56,386 nucleotides of DNA, from the NCBI GenBank assembly GCA_905182585.1, contig CAJJCC010000028.1, forward strand, positions 1-56,386. The letters are read 5' to 3'. The translations under genes were made by a program, and so were the position numbers. Shown in pieces: positions 46,428 through 55,358 of the stretch (position 1 is its first letter; each line of letters begins with the position of its first letter). The notes beneath the pieces are model-generated. The model worked only from the letters and a program-made list of their open reading frames with translations, had not been told where the DNA came from and made no database searches. Source of the stretch: an uncultured Flavobacteriales bacterium (GTDB lineage Bacteria; Bacteroidota; Bacteroidia; Flavobacteriales_C; GCA-002722245).

Positions 46428-48703
46428 TACTTATCTTGTTTTACTTGTGCATCCACAACTGCTAAAGAAGTCATGTTTACGATTTCACGAACGCTCGCAC
46501 CTAATTGCATGATGTGAACAGATTTATTCATTCCTAATAAAACAGGTCCGATAACTTCAAGCTCACCCATTTCTTGCAATAATTTGTAAGAAATGTTCCC
46601 AGATGAAAGATTTGGGAATACTAAAGTATTCGCTCCTTTATCGCCTAGTTTTGAGAATGGGAATTGTTCGTTTAATAATTTAGGGTTTATGGCGAAATTT
46701 GCTTGAACATCACCATCAACAATGATTTCAGGATGGTTCTTATGTAAAATTTCAACAGCCTTCCTTACGACCTCTGGATTACCTCCGTCAACAGATCCGA
46801 AATTAGAATAACTTAACATTGCAATTCTTGGTTCGATATTAAATTCCTTTACAGCATTATGCGTTAATAGCGCTATATCTACCAAGTCTTCAGCTGAAGG
46901 GTTTTGATTAATTGTGGTATCAGCAAAGAAATAAGGTCCGTTGTTTTTTGTCAAAACAACATACATACCTGCAACTTTACCAATTGTTTTATCAACCCCA
47001 ATCGTTTGTAAAGAAGGACGAATAGAATCTTTATATTTTCGAGTAACTCCAGTAATTAAAGCATCAGCTTCACCACTTTCAACCATGATACTTCCAAAAT
47101 AATTACGGCTACGCATTATTTTTTCTGCTTCATATTCGGTTACACCTCTACGATTTCTTTTTTGAAATAAAATCGCACCGTATTTTTTTCTTCTAGCTTC
47201 TGCCTCGTCAGAGCGTGTATCAATAATTTCAATACCTTCAAGATCCAATTGATATTCTTCAATTAAATCAGCAATGTTTGTTTTATTTCCTAATAAAATT
47301 GGCTGACAAACACCTTCGTCATGCACTAATTGCGCAGCTTTTAATACTTTGTAGTTATCCGCTTCAGCAAAAACAACACGTTTAGGGTTTTGTTTAGCGC
47401 GTAGTGTAACTTGTTGCATCACAGTACTGTTGTAGCCCATTCTGCTAATTAAGTCTTGCTTGTATTTTTCCCAATCGGTAATTGGTTTTTTGGCAACACC
47501 CGATTCCATTGCCGCTTTAGCTACTGCAGGTGCAACAATCGAAATTAATCGTTGATCCGTTGGTTTAGGAATAATATATTCTTTTCCAAAAACTAAGTTT
47601 TTAAGGTTGTAAGCCTTACTTACTTCTTCTGGAACAGTTTCTTTCGTTAATGCAGCAATTGCCCTTACGGCAGCAATTTTCATTTCTTCGTTAATGGTTG
47701 TTGCCCTAACATCCATTGCACCTCTAAAAATGAATGGGAAACCAATAACGTTATTCACTTGGTTAGGATGATCGGATCGCCCAGTTGCCATGATAATATC
47801 TTTACGAGAAGCCATTGCTATTTCGTAAGCGATTTCTGGATTTGGATTTGCACAAGCAAATACAATAGGATCGGCTGCCATAGACTGAACCATTTCTCCA
47901 CTTAAAATATTACCTTTCGATAATCCTAAAAACACATCTGCTCCTTTGATTGCTTCGGATAAAGTTGAAGGTTCAACTTCGTTTGCAAAAAATGCTTTTT
48001 GTTTTGTTAAGTTCCCCCTCGACGGTTTAATAACCCCTTTAGAATCGAGCATCATAATGTTTTTCACATCAGCACCTAATGCAACGTAAAGTTTCGCACA
48101 GCTAACAGCTGAAGCTCCGGCTCCGTTTACTACAATTTTTATTTCGTTTATTTTTTTACCTACGATTTCCAATGCATTGATTAAACCTGCAGTTGTAATA
48201 ATTGCAGTACCATGCTGATCATCGTGCATGATTGGAATATCTAACTCGTCCTTTAATCTTCTTTCGATTTCAAAACACTCTGGAGCCTTAATATCTTCTA
48301 AATTAATTCCTCCGAAAGTAGGAGAAATAGCCTTTACAGTATCAATAAATCGATCAACATCAGTTGCGTCAACTTCGATGTCGAAACAATCTAAGTCTGC
48401 AAATATTTTAAACAAAAGTCCTTTTCCTTCCATTACTGGTTTAGAAGCTTCTGGTCCTATATTTCCTAATCCTAAAACCGCCGTTCCGTTTGAAATTACA
48501 GCAACTAAGTTTCCTTTTGCAGTGTATTTGTAAACATCTTCTTTATTCTCTGCAATTTCTAAACAAGGGTCAGCAACCCCTGGAGAATATGCTAATGATA
48601 AATCTCTTTGAGTACTGTATGGTTTGGTTGGAACTACCTCGATTTTCCCAGGTTTTCCTTGAGAATGGTAATCTAACGCATCTTGTTTTCTAAGTTTGGC
48701 CAT
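46427..48703 (-). CDS. maeB: NADP-dependent malic enzyme with phosphotransacetylase-like domain
   Basis: A 758-residue MaeB-type enzyme that decarboxylates malate to pyruvate. The malic enzyme part (about 1-430) has TKPYSTQRDLSLAYSPGVA, MHDDQHGTAIITTAGL and VVNGAGASAVSCAKLYVALG for NAD(P). The C-terminal part (about 430-758) resembles phosphate acetyltransferase and serves as a regulatory domain sensing acetyl-CoA in known homologues. It heads the maeB-ruvA-sprA run; a TACTTTTG -7 element lies about 55 bp upstream. Confidence 0.95.
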   Translation of the reverse strand: MAKLRKQDALDYHSQGKPGKIEVVPTKPYSTQRDLSLAYSPGVADPCLEIAENKEDVYKYTAKGNLVAVISNGTAVLGLGNIGPEASKPVMEGKGLLFKIFADLDCFDIEVDATDVDRFIDTVKAISPTFGGINLEDIKAPECFEIERRLKDELDIPIMHDDQHGTAIITTAGLINALEIVGKKINEIKIVVNGAGASAVSCAKLYVALGADVKNIMMLDSKGVIKPSRGNLTKQKAFFANEVEPSTLSEAIKGADVFLGLSKGNILSGEMVQSMAADPIVFACANPNPEIAYEIAMASRKDIIMATGRSDHPNQVNNVIGFPFIFRGAMDVRATTINEEMKIAAVRAIAALTKETVPEEVSKAYNLKNLVFGKEYIIPKPTDQRLISIVAPAVAKAAMESGVAKKPITDWEKYKQDLISRMGYNSTVMQQVTLRAKQNPKRVVFAEADNYKVLKAAQLVHDEGVCQPILLGNKTNIADLIEEYQLDLEGIEIIDTRSDEAEARRKKYGAILFQKRNRRGVTEYEAEKIMRSRNYFGSIMVESGEADALITGVTRKYKDSIRPSLQTIGVDKTIGKVAGMYVVLTKNNGPYFFADTTINQNPSAEDLVDIALLTHNAVKEFNIEPRIAMLSYSNFGSVDGGNPEVVRKAVEILHKNHPEIIVDGDVQANFAINPKLLNEQFPFSKLGDKGANTLVFPNLSSGNISYKLLQEMGELEVIGPVLLGMNKSVHIMQLGASVREIVNMTSLAVVDAQVKQDK

Positions 48704-48756
48704 TTTTGTTGTTTAAAATGTGCTTGTATTGTTCCCTATAGGTGGGATAAATCGCA

Positions 48757-48764
48757 CAAAAGTA
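48757..48764 (-). promoter_or_regulatory. Candidate -7 element TACTTTTG for maeB-ruvA-sprA
   Basis: It matches TAnnTTTG on the minus strand, 54 bp before the maeB ATG. This would be the only promoter seen for sprA unless one is hidden inside ruvA. Confidence 0.4.
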
Positions 48765-48842
48765 AGTAATATTATTAAGAAAACAGCTCGTTTTTAGGGC
48801 TGAAAACAATACAAAATCTATTGATTTTCATATTTTGTACTT

Positions 48843-49532
48843 ATGAAAAAGATTGTGGTTTTATCAGGTGCTGGAATTAGTGCTGAAAGTGGGATTTCTA
48901 CCTTTAGAGACAGCAACGGTTTATGGGAGAATCACCGCATTGAAGATGTTGCTACACCAGAGGGTTGGGAGGCTAATCCAGAACTGGTTCTTGAGTTTTA
49001 TAATCAAAGAAGAAAACAGCTTTTTGAAGTTGAACCGAATGAAGGGCATAAAGCTTTGGTAAAGTTGGAAGATTTTTATGATGTTCAGATTGTAACGCAA
49101 AATGTGGATGATTTGCACGAAAGGGCTGGCTCATCAAATATTTTGCATTTACATGGCGAATTAAAAAAAGTAAGGAGTACGATTGATTACAACCTCGTTT
49201 ATGATTTGAGTCATTGGGAATTGAAATCCGGTGATAAATGTGAAAAAGGGAGCCAATTAAGGCCTCACATTGTATGGTTTGGGGAAGCGGTGCCAAGTAT
49301 TGTTCTTGCCGAAGAACATGTAAGAAAGGCAGATGTGTTAATTATTGTAGGAACATCTTTAAATGTTTACCCTGCAGCAGGTTTAGTTGATGTAATCAAA
49401 GAAGGTACTAAAGTTTATATTGTTGATCCCGCTGACGTACCAACAAATGGAGTGGAGAACATTACTGTAATAAAAGCAGGAGCGGGTGAAGGTTTAGCTG
49501 AGTTGGTAAATGAATTAACCAGCAGTAAGTAA
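48843..49532 (+). CDS. cobB: Class III sirtuin NAD-dependent protein deacylase
   Basis: A 229-residue Sir2 enzyme that removes acyl groups from lysines using NAD. The NAD-binding motif is GAGISAESGISTFRD (9-23), the active-site TQNVDDLH (85-92) includes the NVD, and the catalytic histidine is H104 in LHLHGEL. Y53 and R56 in EFYNQRR match the YxxR pocket of SIRT5-like desuccinylases. Only one cysteine (C133) exists in the protein, so the four-cysteine zinc module is absent, as in some Bacteroidota homologues. Confidence 0.92.
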   Translation: MKKIVVLSGAGISAESGISTFRDSNGLWENHRIEDVATPEGWEANPELVLEFYNQRRKQLFEVEPNEGHKALVKLEDFYDVQIVTQNVDDLHERAGSSNILHLHGELKKVRSTIDYNLVYDLSHWELKSGDKCEKGSQLRPHIVWFGEAVPSIVLAEEHVRKADVLIIVGTSLNVYPAAGLVDVIKEGTKVYIVDPADVPTNGVENITVIKAGAGEGLAELVNELTSSK

Positions 49533-49843
49533 TACGGATTTTATTACGTTCTATTTTCCATTGTGGAGTTAATCCTTCCTTTCAGTAAATTGTCTTGTTT
49601 GTTTAGCGTTAATTCATATTTAAAAGTATCCCTATCCTCCAAATCAGAACGTGAAAAAATTTACTCTTTATCTTTGTTAATGTTATTTTTGAAAGTGTTC
49701 TTAACTCCTGGTTTAATGGTTTTACTACAGTATTCTTTAAATGTCATTCATCCAGTGAATTCTTGCGCGCTCCTTCAGTTATAGCCAAGTCATCTAAATC
49801 CATAAAATGAAATAACATTTTTAAAATATAAGCGTAATAGCTC
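49533..49843. other. Gene-free 311-bp gap
   Basis: A GTG-initiated 73-codon plus-strand frame (49563-49784) rich in Leu and Ser exists, but it has no recognisable domain, and a shift into another frame reads equally poorly. No hairpin or promoter stands out. Confidence 0.45.
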
Positions 49844-50857
49844 ATGATGAGAAAATCTAAAATTCTTCTTATTTATACTGGTGGTACTATTGGAATGATG
49901 AAATCTGATGAAGAAAAGTATGTTCCGTTTTCGGTGGATAATTTATTGAAATATATTCCTCGGATTCATCAACTTCCTATTGATATTGCGATAGAATCGT
50001 TTGAAAAACCGTTAGATTCCTCGGCAATTGGTCCTGAGGGATGGTTGAAATTGGTAAGTATCATAAAATCTCGATACAACGAATTTGATGGTTTTGTGGT
50101 ACTTCATGGAACAGACACTATGGCTTATTCAGCAAGTGCATTGGGATTTTTATTAAACGGTTTAAATAAGGCTGTTGTTTTTACGGGATCTCAACTTCCG
50201 ATTAGTGAAGTTAGGAGTGATGCGCGCGATAACTTGATTACTGCTATTGAGATTTCTGCCTCCCAAAAAGTACCAGAGGTATCTATTTTATTCGACAACA
50301 ACCTTTACCGAGGTGTAAGGAGTACGAAAAAAAATGTCGAAAATTTTGATGCTTTTGATTCTCCTAATTTTCCTGTTTTAGCAACTGCAGGAGTGAATAT
50401 TAAATATAATTTAAACCAAGTTTTTAAGTCTGAAAAGGAAGTGTCTTTTTTTAAGAAAGTAAATCAAAATGTAGCTTCAATTAAATTGTTCCCAGGAATG
50501 AACTTTGAATTCTATATTCCAATGCTAGAGCAACCTGAATTGCAAGGGTTGGTTTTAGAAGTGTTTGGATCAGGCACGGTATCCTTTAATAAGGAGCAGT
50601 TTTTTTCTTTTTACAAAGCATTAAAACACGCTATAGAAAGAGGTGTGCTTGTGATGGCTATTTCTCAGTGCTTAAAAGGCGCGTTAGATATTAGCCGATA
50701 TGAAGCAAGTTCTATATTACTTGAGTTAAATGTAATCTCAGGGAGAGACTTAACACTTGAAGCCGCAGTTTCAAAAATGATGATTGGACTCGCTAATTTT
50801 GATGATACAAAATCAGTTAAAGATTATTTAATAAAGAATCAGTGTGGTGAGTTTTAA
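49844..50857 (+). CDS. ansA: Type I L-asparaginase
   Basis: A 337-residue asparaginase that hydrolyses asparagine to aspartate and ammonia. It has no signal peptide, so it is the cytosolic type I. The first threonine is in IYTGGTIGMM (10-19), and the second signature is VVLHGTDTMAYSAS. FTGSQLPISEVRSDARDNL and ATAGVNIKYN follow the family. A second ATG one codon later is an alternative start. It appears monocistronic. Confidence 0.94.
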   Translation: MMRKSKILLIYTGGTIGMMKSDEEKYVPFSVDNLLKYIPRIHQLPIDIAIESFEKPLDSSAIGPEGWLKLVSIIKSRYNEFDGFVVLHGTDTMAYSASALGFLLNGLNKAVVFTGSQLPISEVRSDARDNLITAIEISASQKVPEVSILFDNNLYRGVRSTKKNVENFDAFDSPNFPVLATAGVNIKYNLNQVFKSEKEVSFFKKVNQNVASIKLFPGMNFEFYIPMLEQPELQGLVLEVFGSGTVSFNKEQFFSFYKALKHAIERGVLVMAISQCLKGALDISRYEASSILLELNVISGRDLTLEAAVSKMMIGLANFDDTKSVKDYLIKNQCGEF

Positions 50858-50940
50858 AGGTGCTTTAATAACTCAAATGGGAAATTCTTTTTCCTTTTTA
50901 ATCCAGGCCGATTAGTTTTCAATCAAATGTTTTTTTTGTA

Positions 50941-50970
50941 ATTTTCATCGATTTCTAATCGGATGAAAAT
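50941..50970. terminator. Hairpin between convergent asparaginase and ATL genes
   Basis: ATTTTCATC-GAT and ATC-G-GATGAAAAT pair over 12 bp with one bulged G around a 5-nt loop. It is AT-rich, with T- and A-rich flanks on both sides, so it could end either transcript. Confidence 0.5.
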
Positions 50971-50985
50971 TTCAATTATTCCGGT

Positions 50986-51033
50986 AGGAATTAAACTTTT
51001 TTTTCGTTGATTAGGCTTGTCTGTTTAATTCCT
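50986..51033. repeat. 11-bp inverted repeat enclosing a T-tract
   Basis: AGGAATTAAAC (50986-50996) and GTTTAATTCCT (51023-51033) are perfect inverted repeats with 26 nt between them, of which the first 8 are T. It lies just before the stop of the alkyltransferase-like gene on its downstream side. Confidence 0.5.
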
Positions 51034-51051
51034 CAACAACATATAAAGCCA

Positions 51052-51405
51052 TTAGTAATCCAATTCTTTAGGGTCCCAAAAGATATTTTCGAAATCTTGA
51101 ATTTGATCATTGATAATTAAAACCCCTTCACTTTTTAATTTGTTTTCCATTTCGGTTGGCGTATTAAAATGATTTTTGCCGGTGAGAAGACCGTTCCGGT
51201 TAACTACACGATGTGCAGGGATAGTGCTTTTTAAACTATGTGAAGCATTCATAGCATAACCAACCATTCTGCTACTTTTTGCAGCACTTAAGTATTTTGC
51301 AATGGCTCCATACGAGGTTACCCTGCCAAAAGGTATTTGTGCCGCCACTTGAAAAACCTGTTTGAAAAAGTCGGGTTTGGAATCGTCATAATAATCCTTG
51401 TTCAT
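51052..51405 (-). CDS. Alkyltransferase-like DNA-binding protein (MGMT family)
   Basis: A 117-residue protein with the DNA-binding domain of O6-methylguanine-DNA methyltransferase (PFGRVTSYGAIAKYL with the arginine finger region, SRMVGYAMNAS) but with PAHRV (63-67) in place of PCHRV. Alanine 64 replaces the alkyl-accepting cysteine, so it cannot take up alkyl groups. Such ATL proteins bind alkylated guanine and hand it to nucleotide excision repair. The length fits ATLs. Confidence 0.92.
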   Translation of the reverse strand: MNKDYYDDSKPDFFKQVFQVAAQIPFGRVTSYGAIAKYLSAAKSSRMVGYAMNASHSLKSTIPAHRVVNRNGLLTGKNHFNTPTEMENKLKSEGVLIINDQIQDFENIFWDPKELDY

Positions 51406-51475
51406 TAATGTTTATTTGAAATAAATTTCGAACAGTTATAATTTCAATATTATTAGTAAGGATTTTTATAAAAAC

Positions 51476-52177
51476 TTATGAAGTTAATTTATCTAAGAAA
51501 TACTCAATATATTTAATGGTTTTACCTTCCTCTAACCACATTTTCTCGTAAAACGTCTTTAGAGCTAATTCTTTACCTAATTTAGTTTCTGAGTTTTCAG
51601 GTGTGTATTTCACGTAAATATCATCACATTCGAAAGAAAGCTCAAGTCCTTCTTCTTTTATGACTTCTCTTGTGAATTCATAAAAGAAATCACTGTCTGT
51701 TTTCAACCTTAATTTCCCACCAGGTTTAAGTACTTGCTTATACCTCCCAAGGAAAAGTTTGTTTGTTAATCTTTTTCTTCGACGGTTTTTATTCGGTTGA
51801 GGGTCTGGAAAAGTAATCCAAAGTTCATCCACTTCACCTTCGGCAAAACAGTTGATAATAAAATCGATACGAGTTCTTAAAAAACCAACGTTTGTTAAGT
51901 CTTTCTCAATCGCTTTTGTAGCACCTTTCCAAATTCGATTTCCTTTAATATCAATCCCGATAAAGTTTCTGTCTGGATACATTTCTGCCATTCCAACAGT
52001 ATATTCACCGCCACCACAAGCTAGCTCAACAGTAAGAGGATTGTCGTTTTTAAAAAAGTCTTTATGCCATTTACCTTTTAGTGGAATAGAACCTAATCTG
52101 GCTTCATCCATACTTGGCTCAACACAGTTTGCATAATCAGCAAGCATTGCGAATTTTTCTAATTTCCCTTTACTCAT
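51476..52177 (-). CDS. trmB: tRNA (guanine-N7)-methyltransferase
   Basis: A 233-residue SAM-dependent enzyme that methylates G46 of tRNA. It has the SAM motif ELACGGGEYTVGMAE, NFIGIDIKGNRIWKGA, and the signature ITFPDPQPNKNRRRKRLT with the catalytic Asp. The frame can be read to a TTG at 52207, but this lies inside the preceding gene. The ATG at 52177 (MSKGKLEKF), 1 bp after the SDR stop, is chosen. Confidence 0.93.
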   Translation of the reverse strand: MSKGKLEKFAMLADYANCVEPSMDEARLGSIPLKGKWHKDFFKNDNPLTVELACGGGEYTVGMAEMYPDRNFIGIDIKGNRIWKGATKAIEKDLTNVGFLRTRIDFIINCFAEGEVDELWITFPDPQPNKNRRRKRLTNKLFLGRYKQVLKPGGKLRLKTDSDFFYEFTREVIKEEGLELSFECDDIYVKYTPENSETKLGKELALKTFYEKMWLEEGKTIKYIEYFLDKLTS

Positions 52178-52178
52178 A

Positions 52179-52868
52179 TTAAAAGTTTCGATTTGTTGGA
52201 CGAACAATTATTTGCTCAAAATTAGCGCCTTTTGATGAATTGATAACCATTTTAATTGTATTAACAATGTCAGCTGGTTGGACAAAGTCTTGTTTTGGAG
52301 CATCAATACCATCCCAAGATGAAGTATTTATTGATCCAGGAATTACTTCGGTAACCTTAACACCGTAGTCTTTCAATTCGTCGCAAAGTAATTTTGTATA
52401 ACCTTGAAGCGCAAATTTTGAAATAGTATAAGCTGCAATATCTTTTCTTGGTTGCTCAGTAACAATTGACCCGATATTTATTATCGACCCCGATTGTTGA
52501 TTTTTAAAATCATTTAAATAAGCCTGCGTAATGTTAAAGGTGGCTTTGAAATTTACGTTTAATAGTTTTTCAACCTGTTTAATTTTAGTGGTGCTTAATT
52601 CACCCACCTCAAATGAACCCACATTATTAATCAATACATCAACAGATTTGAAATCTTTTTTTAATTGAGTAATCAATTTTTCAATTTCTCGAGGAATTGA
52701 AAAATCACAACTATAAGTGGTTACATTTTCGTAAGCAAGTTCTGCTTTTGCTTTGTTCAGTCTATCTTGGTCTTTTGCTATTAAGGCAATTTTACCATTG
52801 AAAGATTTGGCCATTTCAGCAATCTCAAATCCTAATCCGCGACTTCCGCCTGTAATAATGAAATTCAT
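52179..52868 (-). CDS. Short-chain dehydrogenase/reductase
   Basis: A 229-residue NAD(P)-dependent oxidoreductase with the Rossmann motif TGGSRGLG (6-13), the NNVG motif (INNVGSFEVG), a catalytic serine in INIGS and the YxxxK pair in AAYTISKFALQG. The substrate cannot be deduced. The frame extends 37 codons upstream into hydrophobic nonsense, so the ATG at 52868 (MNFIITGG) is chosen. It is co-transcribed with trmB (1-bp gap). Confidence 0.9.
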   Translation of the reverse strand: MNFIITGGSRGLGFEIAEMAKSFNGKIALIAKDQDRLNKAKAELAYENVTTYSCDFSIPREIEKLITQLKKDFKSVDVLINNVGSFEVGELSTTKIKQVEKLLNVNFKATFNITQAYLNDFKNQQSGSIINIGSIVTEQPRKDIAAYTISKFALQGYTKLLCDELKDYGVKVTEVIPGSINTSSWDGIDAPKQDFVQPADIVNTIKMVINSSKGANFEQIIVRPTNRNF

Positions 52869-52921
52869 AATTGTGTTTTCAAAAGAAAGAATAAAAATAT
52901 AAGTATAAATTTGAACTACCG

Positions 52922-53935
52922 TTGGAAGAGAAGAAAAAAATATTATTTGGAGTTTTAAATTGGGGCCTAGGTCACGCAACTAGAAGCTGGGAACTTATTA
53001 ATAAGTACGTCCTTGCAGGGCATGAGGTTGTTTTAGCGAGTGATGGAGTAGCTGCCGAATTTTTATCTGCTGAATTTCCTTTGTTAAAAATAATTAGTCT
53101 TCCAAGTTATAACATTAAGTATGGTAAAGGGGCAGGATTGGTACAAATGCTATTTAACGCACTAAGAACCAACCGCGCTGTTGTTGCAGAGAAAAAGTTT
53201 TTAGACGACTATTTAAGCAAAAATGAATTTGATTTAATTGTTAGTGATAACAGGTATGGACTTTTTAGTGACTCGGTTAAATCGATTATTATCACCCATC
53301 AATTAAACATCAAAGTACCATTTGGCAGTAAAGCTGTTAATTGGCAAAATCATAAATGGTTGAATAGATTTGACGAAGTATGGGTTCCTGATAAAAATGC
53401 AGAACTATCTGGAGAATTAACCCATCCAATTCCACATGGGATTAATAAACCAGTTAAGGAAATAGGCTTATTATCAAGATTTAAAAACTTAAATCAAACA
53501 AAAGGTCAGGAGATTGATGTGCTTGCTATTGTTTCAGGGCCAGAGCCTCAAAAGACAATTTTGGTAAAAAAACTTCAACAAATTTTTGAAGAATCACGTT
53601 ATAAAACGGTGATATACACTGGAGAAGTTAACTTGAGAAAAACAATCAAAAAAGGAAATCTAACCATTAAAAGTCATGCTGAAACAAACGATTTTTATAA
53701 AGATTTGTTAACGGCTGAAGTTGTTATTGGAAGGTCGGGATACAGTAGTTTGATGGATTATAGCGTAATGAAAAAGAACTTTATAACTATCCCAACTCCT
53801 GGGCAAGATGAACAATTATATTTAGCAAAGATGTTGTCAAAAAAAGGAATTCCTGTACTTTTACAAAGCGAATTAAGCAAAGAGAAAGTAGAGCAGGCGA
53901 TTCAAAAAGCACAACTTTACAATAGCACAAAATAG
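52922..53935 (+). CDS. Glycosyltransferase (UDP-glucuronosyl/MurG-like fold)
   Basis: A 337-residue GT-B-fold protein. The N-terminal domain opens LFGVLNWGLGHATRSWEL, resembling the GxGHxxR donor/acceptor loop of MurG-type enzymes. The C-terminal domain carries GRSGYSSLMDYSVMKKNFITIPTPGQDEQLYLA, the typical nucleotide-sugar pocket. Donor and acceptor are unknown. The TTG at 52922 is the start. It shares a 1-bp gap with the aquaporin gene. Confidence 0.85.
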   Translation: MEEKKKILFGVLNWGLGHATRSWELINKYVLAGHEVVLASDGVAAEFLSAEFPLLKIISLPSYNIKYGKGAGLVQMLFNALRTNRAVVAEKKFLDDYLSKNEFDLIVSDNRYGLFSDSVKSIIITHQLNIKVPFGSKAVNWQNHKWLNRFDEVWVPDKNAELSGELTHPIPHGINKPVKEIGLLSRFKNLNQTKGQEIDVLAIVSGPEPQKTILVKKLQQIFEESRYKTVIYTGEVNLRKTIKKGNLTIKSHAETNDFYKDLLTAEVVIGRSGYSSLMDYSVMKKNFITIPTPGQDEQLYLAKMLSKKGIPVLLQSELSKEKVEQAIQKAQLYNSTK

Positions 53936-53936
53936 T

Positions 53937-54683
53937 ATGAAAAAGTTATTAGGAGAATATATAGGGACGCTATGTTTAACGTTTATTGGATGTAGTACTG
54001 TAGCTATTGCTGTTTTATACAGTTCGTTTTCGTCCATCGTACCCATTGCCTTAATTTGGGGTGCAGGAGTTACTTTAGCAATTTATATATCAAAGGGATA
54101 CTCAAGCGCACACCTTAATCCTGCTGTCTCTTTTGGGTTTTATGTGCTAAAAAGAATAAGTTTAAAAGAGCTTTTAAGTTATTTTGTGGTTCAGTTTTTA
54201 GGAGGATTGACAGCTGGTGTCTTTGTGTTTTTAACTTTTCGTGCAGATATTATTTTGTTTGATCTTCCCGGAGGAGAACTTAGCGTGGCTACTGCATCTA
54301 TTTTTGGAGAATTCTTTCCTAATCCAGGATATAAGGATTTAGAAGGGCAAGTATCTGTTTTAGAAGCATGTTTATTTGAAGCTGTTGGAACGTTTCTTTT
54401 AATGTTATCAATTCTAATTGTAACCACACTAAAAAGTACTCAGAAATTCGCGCCAATTTTAATTGGCTTATGTGTTGCAGGATTAATAATAATAATTGCT
54501 CCTTTTACACAATGTGGGATGAATCCAGCACGAGATTTTGGACCAAGAATCGCTGCTTATTTTCTACAATGGGGTGCTGTAGCTTTTCCTAAACCGTCGT
54601 TTAGCTTTTTTACCGTTTACATTTTATCTCCTGTTTTAGGTGCTGGCTTATCAGCCCTTATTTTTAAAGCCCTTAAAAAGTAA
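53937..54683 (+). CDS. Aquaporin family protein (aquaglyceroporin-like)
   Basis: A 248-residue six-helix channel of the MIP family. The NPA boxes are HLNPAVSFGF (N61) and GMNPARDFGP (N196). The Asp right after NPAR is the residue typical of glycerol facilitators rather than strict water channels, so it may pass glycerol or other small solutes. A longer extracytoplasmic loop (about 105-140) is present, as in GlpF. It is in tandem with the glycosyltransferase gene. Confidence 0.9.
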   Translation: MKKLLGEYIGTLCLTFIGCSTVAIAVLYSSFSSIVPIALIWGAGVTLAIYISKGYSSAHLNPAVSFGFYVLKRISLKELLSYFVVQFLGGLTAGVFVFLTFRADIILFDLPGGELSVATASIFGEFFPNPGYKDLEGQVSVLEACLFEAVGTFLLMLSILIVTTLKSTQKFAPILIGLCVAGLIIIIAPFTQCGMNPARDFGPRIAAYFLQWGAVAFPKPSFSFFTVYILSPVLGAGLSALIFKALKK

Positions 54684-54744
54684 CCCTTCCGAAAAATCAG
54701 CTGTTTTATTTACTTGGTAACCAATGAGGTAGATCTACGTAATA

Positions 54745-55260
54745 TTGGGTAGTTTTAAAATAAATTGGTTGAAAATATCAAACATTACATATAGAATTAT
54801 CGTATTCTTTGCAATTACTGCTGGTGCATTGGCATTTGTATCTTATCTCGGGTCATCTGATTTCGCTAAGAAGTTTGAATTAATTACAGGCTCAAATTTT
54901 AGTAATAAAACGCCAGTTTTAGTTTTTTTAATTGGAGGTTTAGCAAATTTATATTTTGCAATATATCGTTTTTGGAGTTGTACAAACTCTCGCCTGAACC
55001 ATTACTACATAATGCTGTCCGCAGCTATGGTGATTATTTCTACATTTGTATTGATTATTTGGTTGCTCGATGTAAAATCACTTATTGAATTTGAGTTTTT
55101 AAGTATTAATTTCCCAACGAATGTTGACGTTGCAACAAGAAATGTAAGAAGTTCATTGGTAAGTAGTATAATCGCTATGTTTGCTGTGTTTTCGGCAATT
55201 GGAACAGTTGCTTGCGTGCTTTCCGTGGCACACTTTCGATACATATCTAAATCGGACTAG
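54745..55260 (+). CDS. Small four-helix membrane protein of unknown function
   Basis: A 171-residue protein with four predicted membrane helices (about 15-37, 52-73, 82-105 and 138-163). No recognised family motif. It starts at TTG (54745). A short soluble loop (about 107-137) lies between helices 3 and 4. It sits between the aquaporin gene and sucA and may be part of the preceding operon (61-bp gap). Confidence 0.65.
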   Translation: MGSFKINWLKISNITYRIIVFFAITAGALAFVSYLGSSDFAKKFELITGSNFSNKTPVLVFLIGGLANLYFAIYRFWSCTNSRLNHYYIMLSAAMVIISTFVLIIWLLDVKSLIEFEFLSINFPTNVDVATRNVRSSLVSSIIAMFAVFSAIGTVACVLSVAHFRYISKSD

Positions 55261-55326
55261 TTCTTAAAAATCATCTTTTTCCCCAATTCTTGTTTAAAAC
55301 TGTTGAATAGAGTGGCGGAAATATCT

Positions 55327-55334
55327 TAGATTTG
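55327..55334 (+). promoter_or_regulatory. -7 element TAGATTTG for sucA
   Basis: An exact TAnnTTTG match 24 bp before the sucA ATG, with TGTTG (55301-55305) about 22 bp upstream as a possible -33 box. It predicts a short leader. Confidence 0.5.
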
Positions 55335-55358
55335 CTAGTTGAATCGAAATAATTCAAA

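Noticed and set aside
49563-49784. 73-codon frame before the asparaginase gene
   Set aside because: GTG start, Leu/Ser-rich sequence without domain or conserved neighbour; probably chance.
52869-52979. 37-codon extension of the SDR gene
   Set aside because: It lies before the Rossmann-fold start and crosses into the divergent glycosyltransferase gene; the family begins at MNFIITGG.
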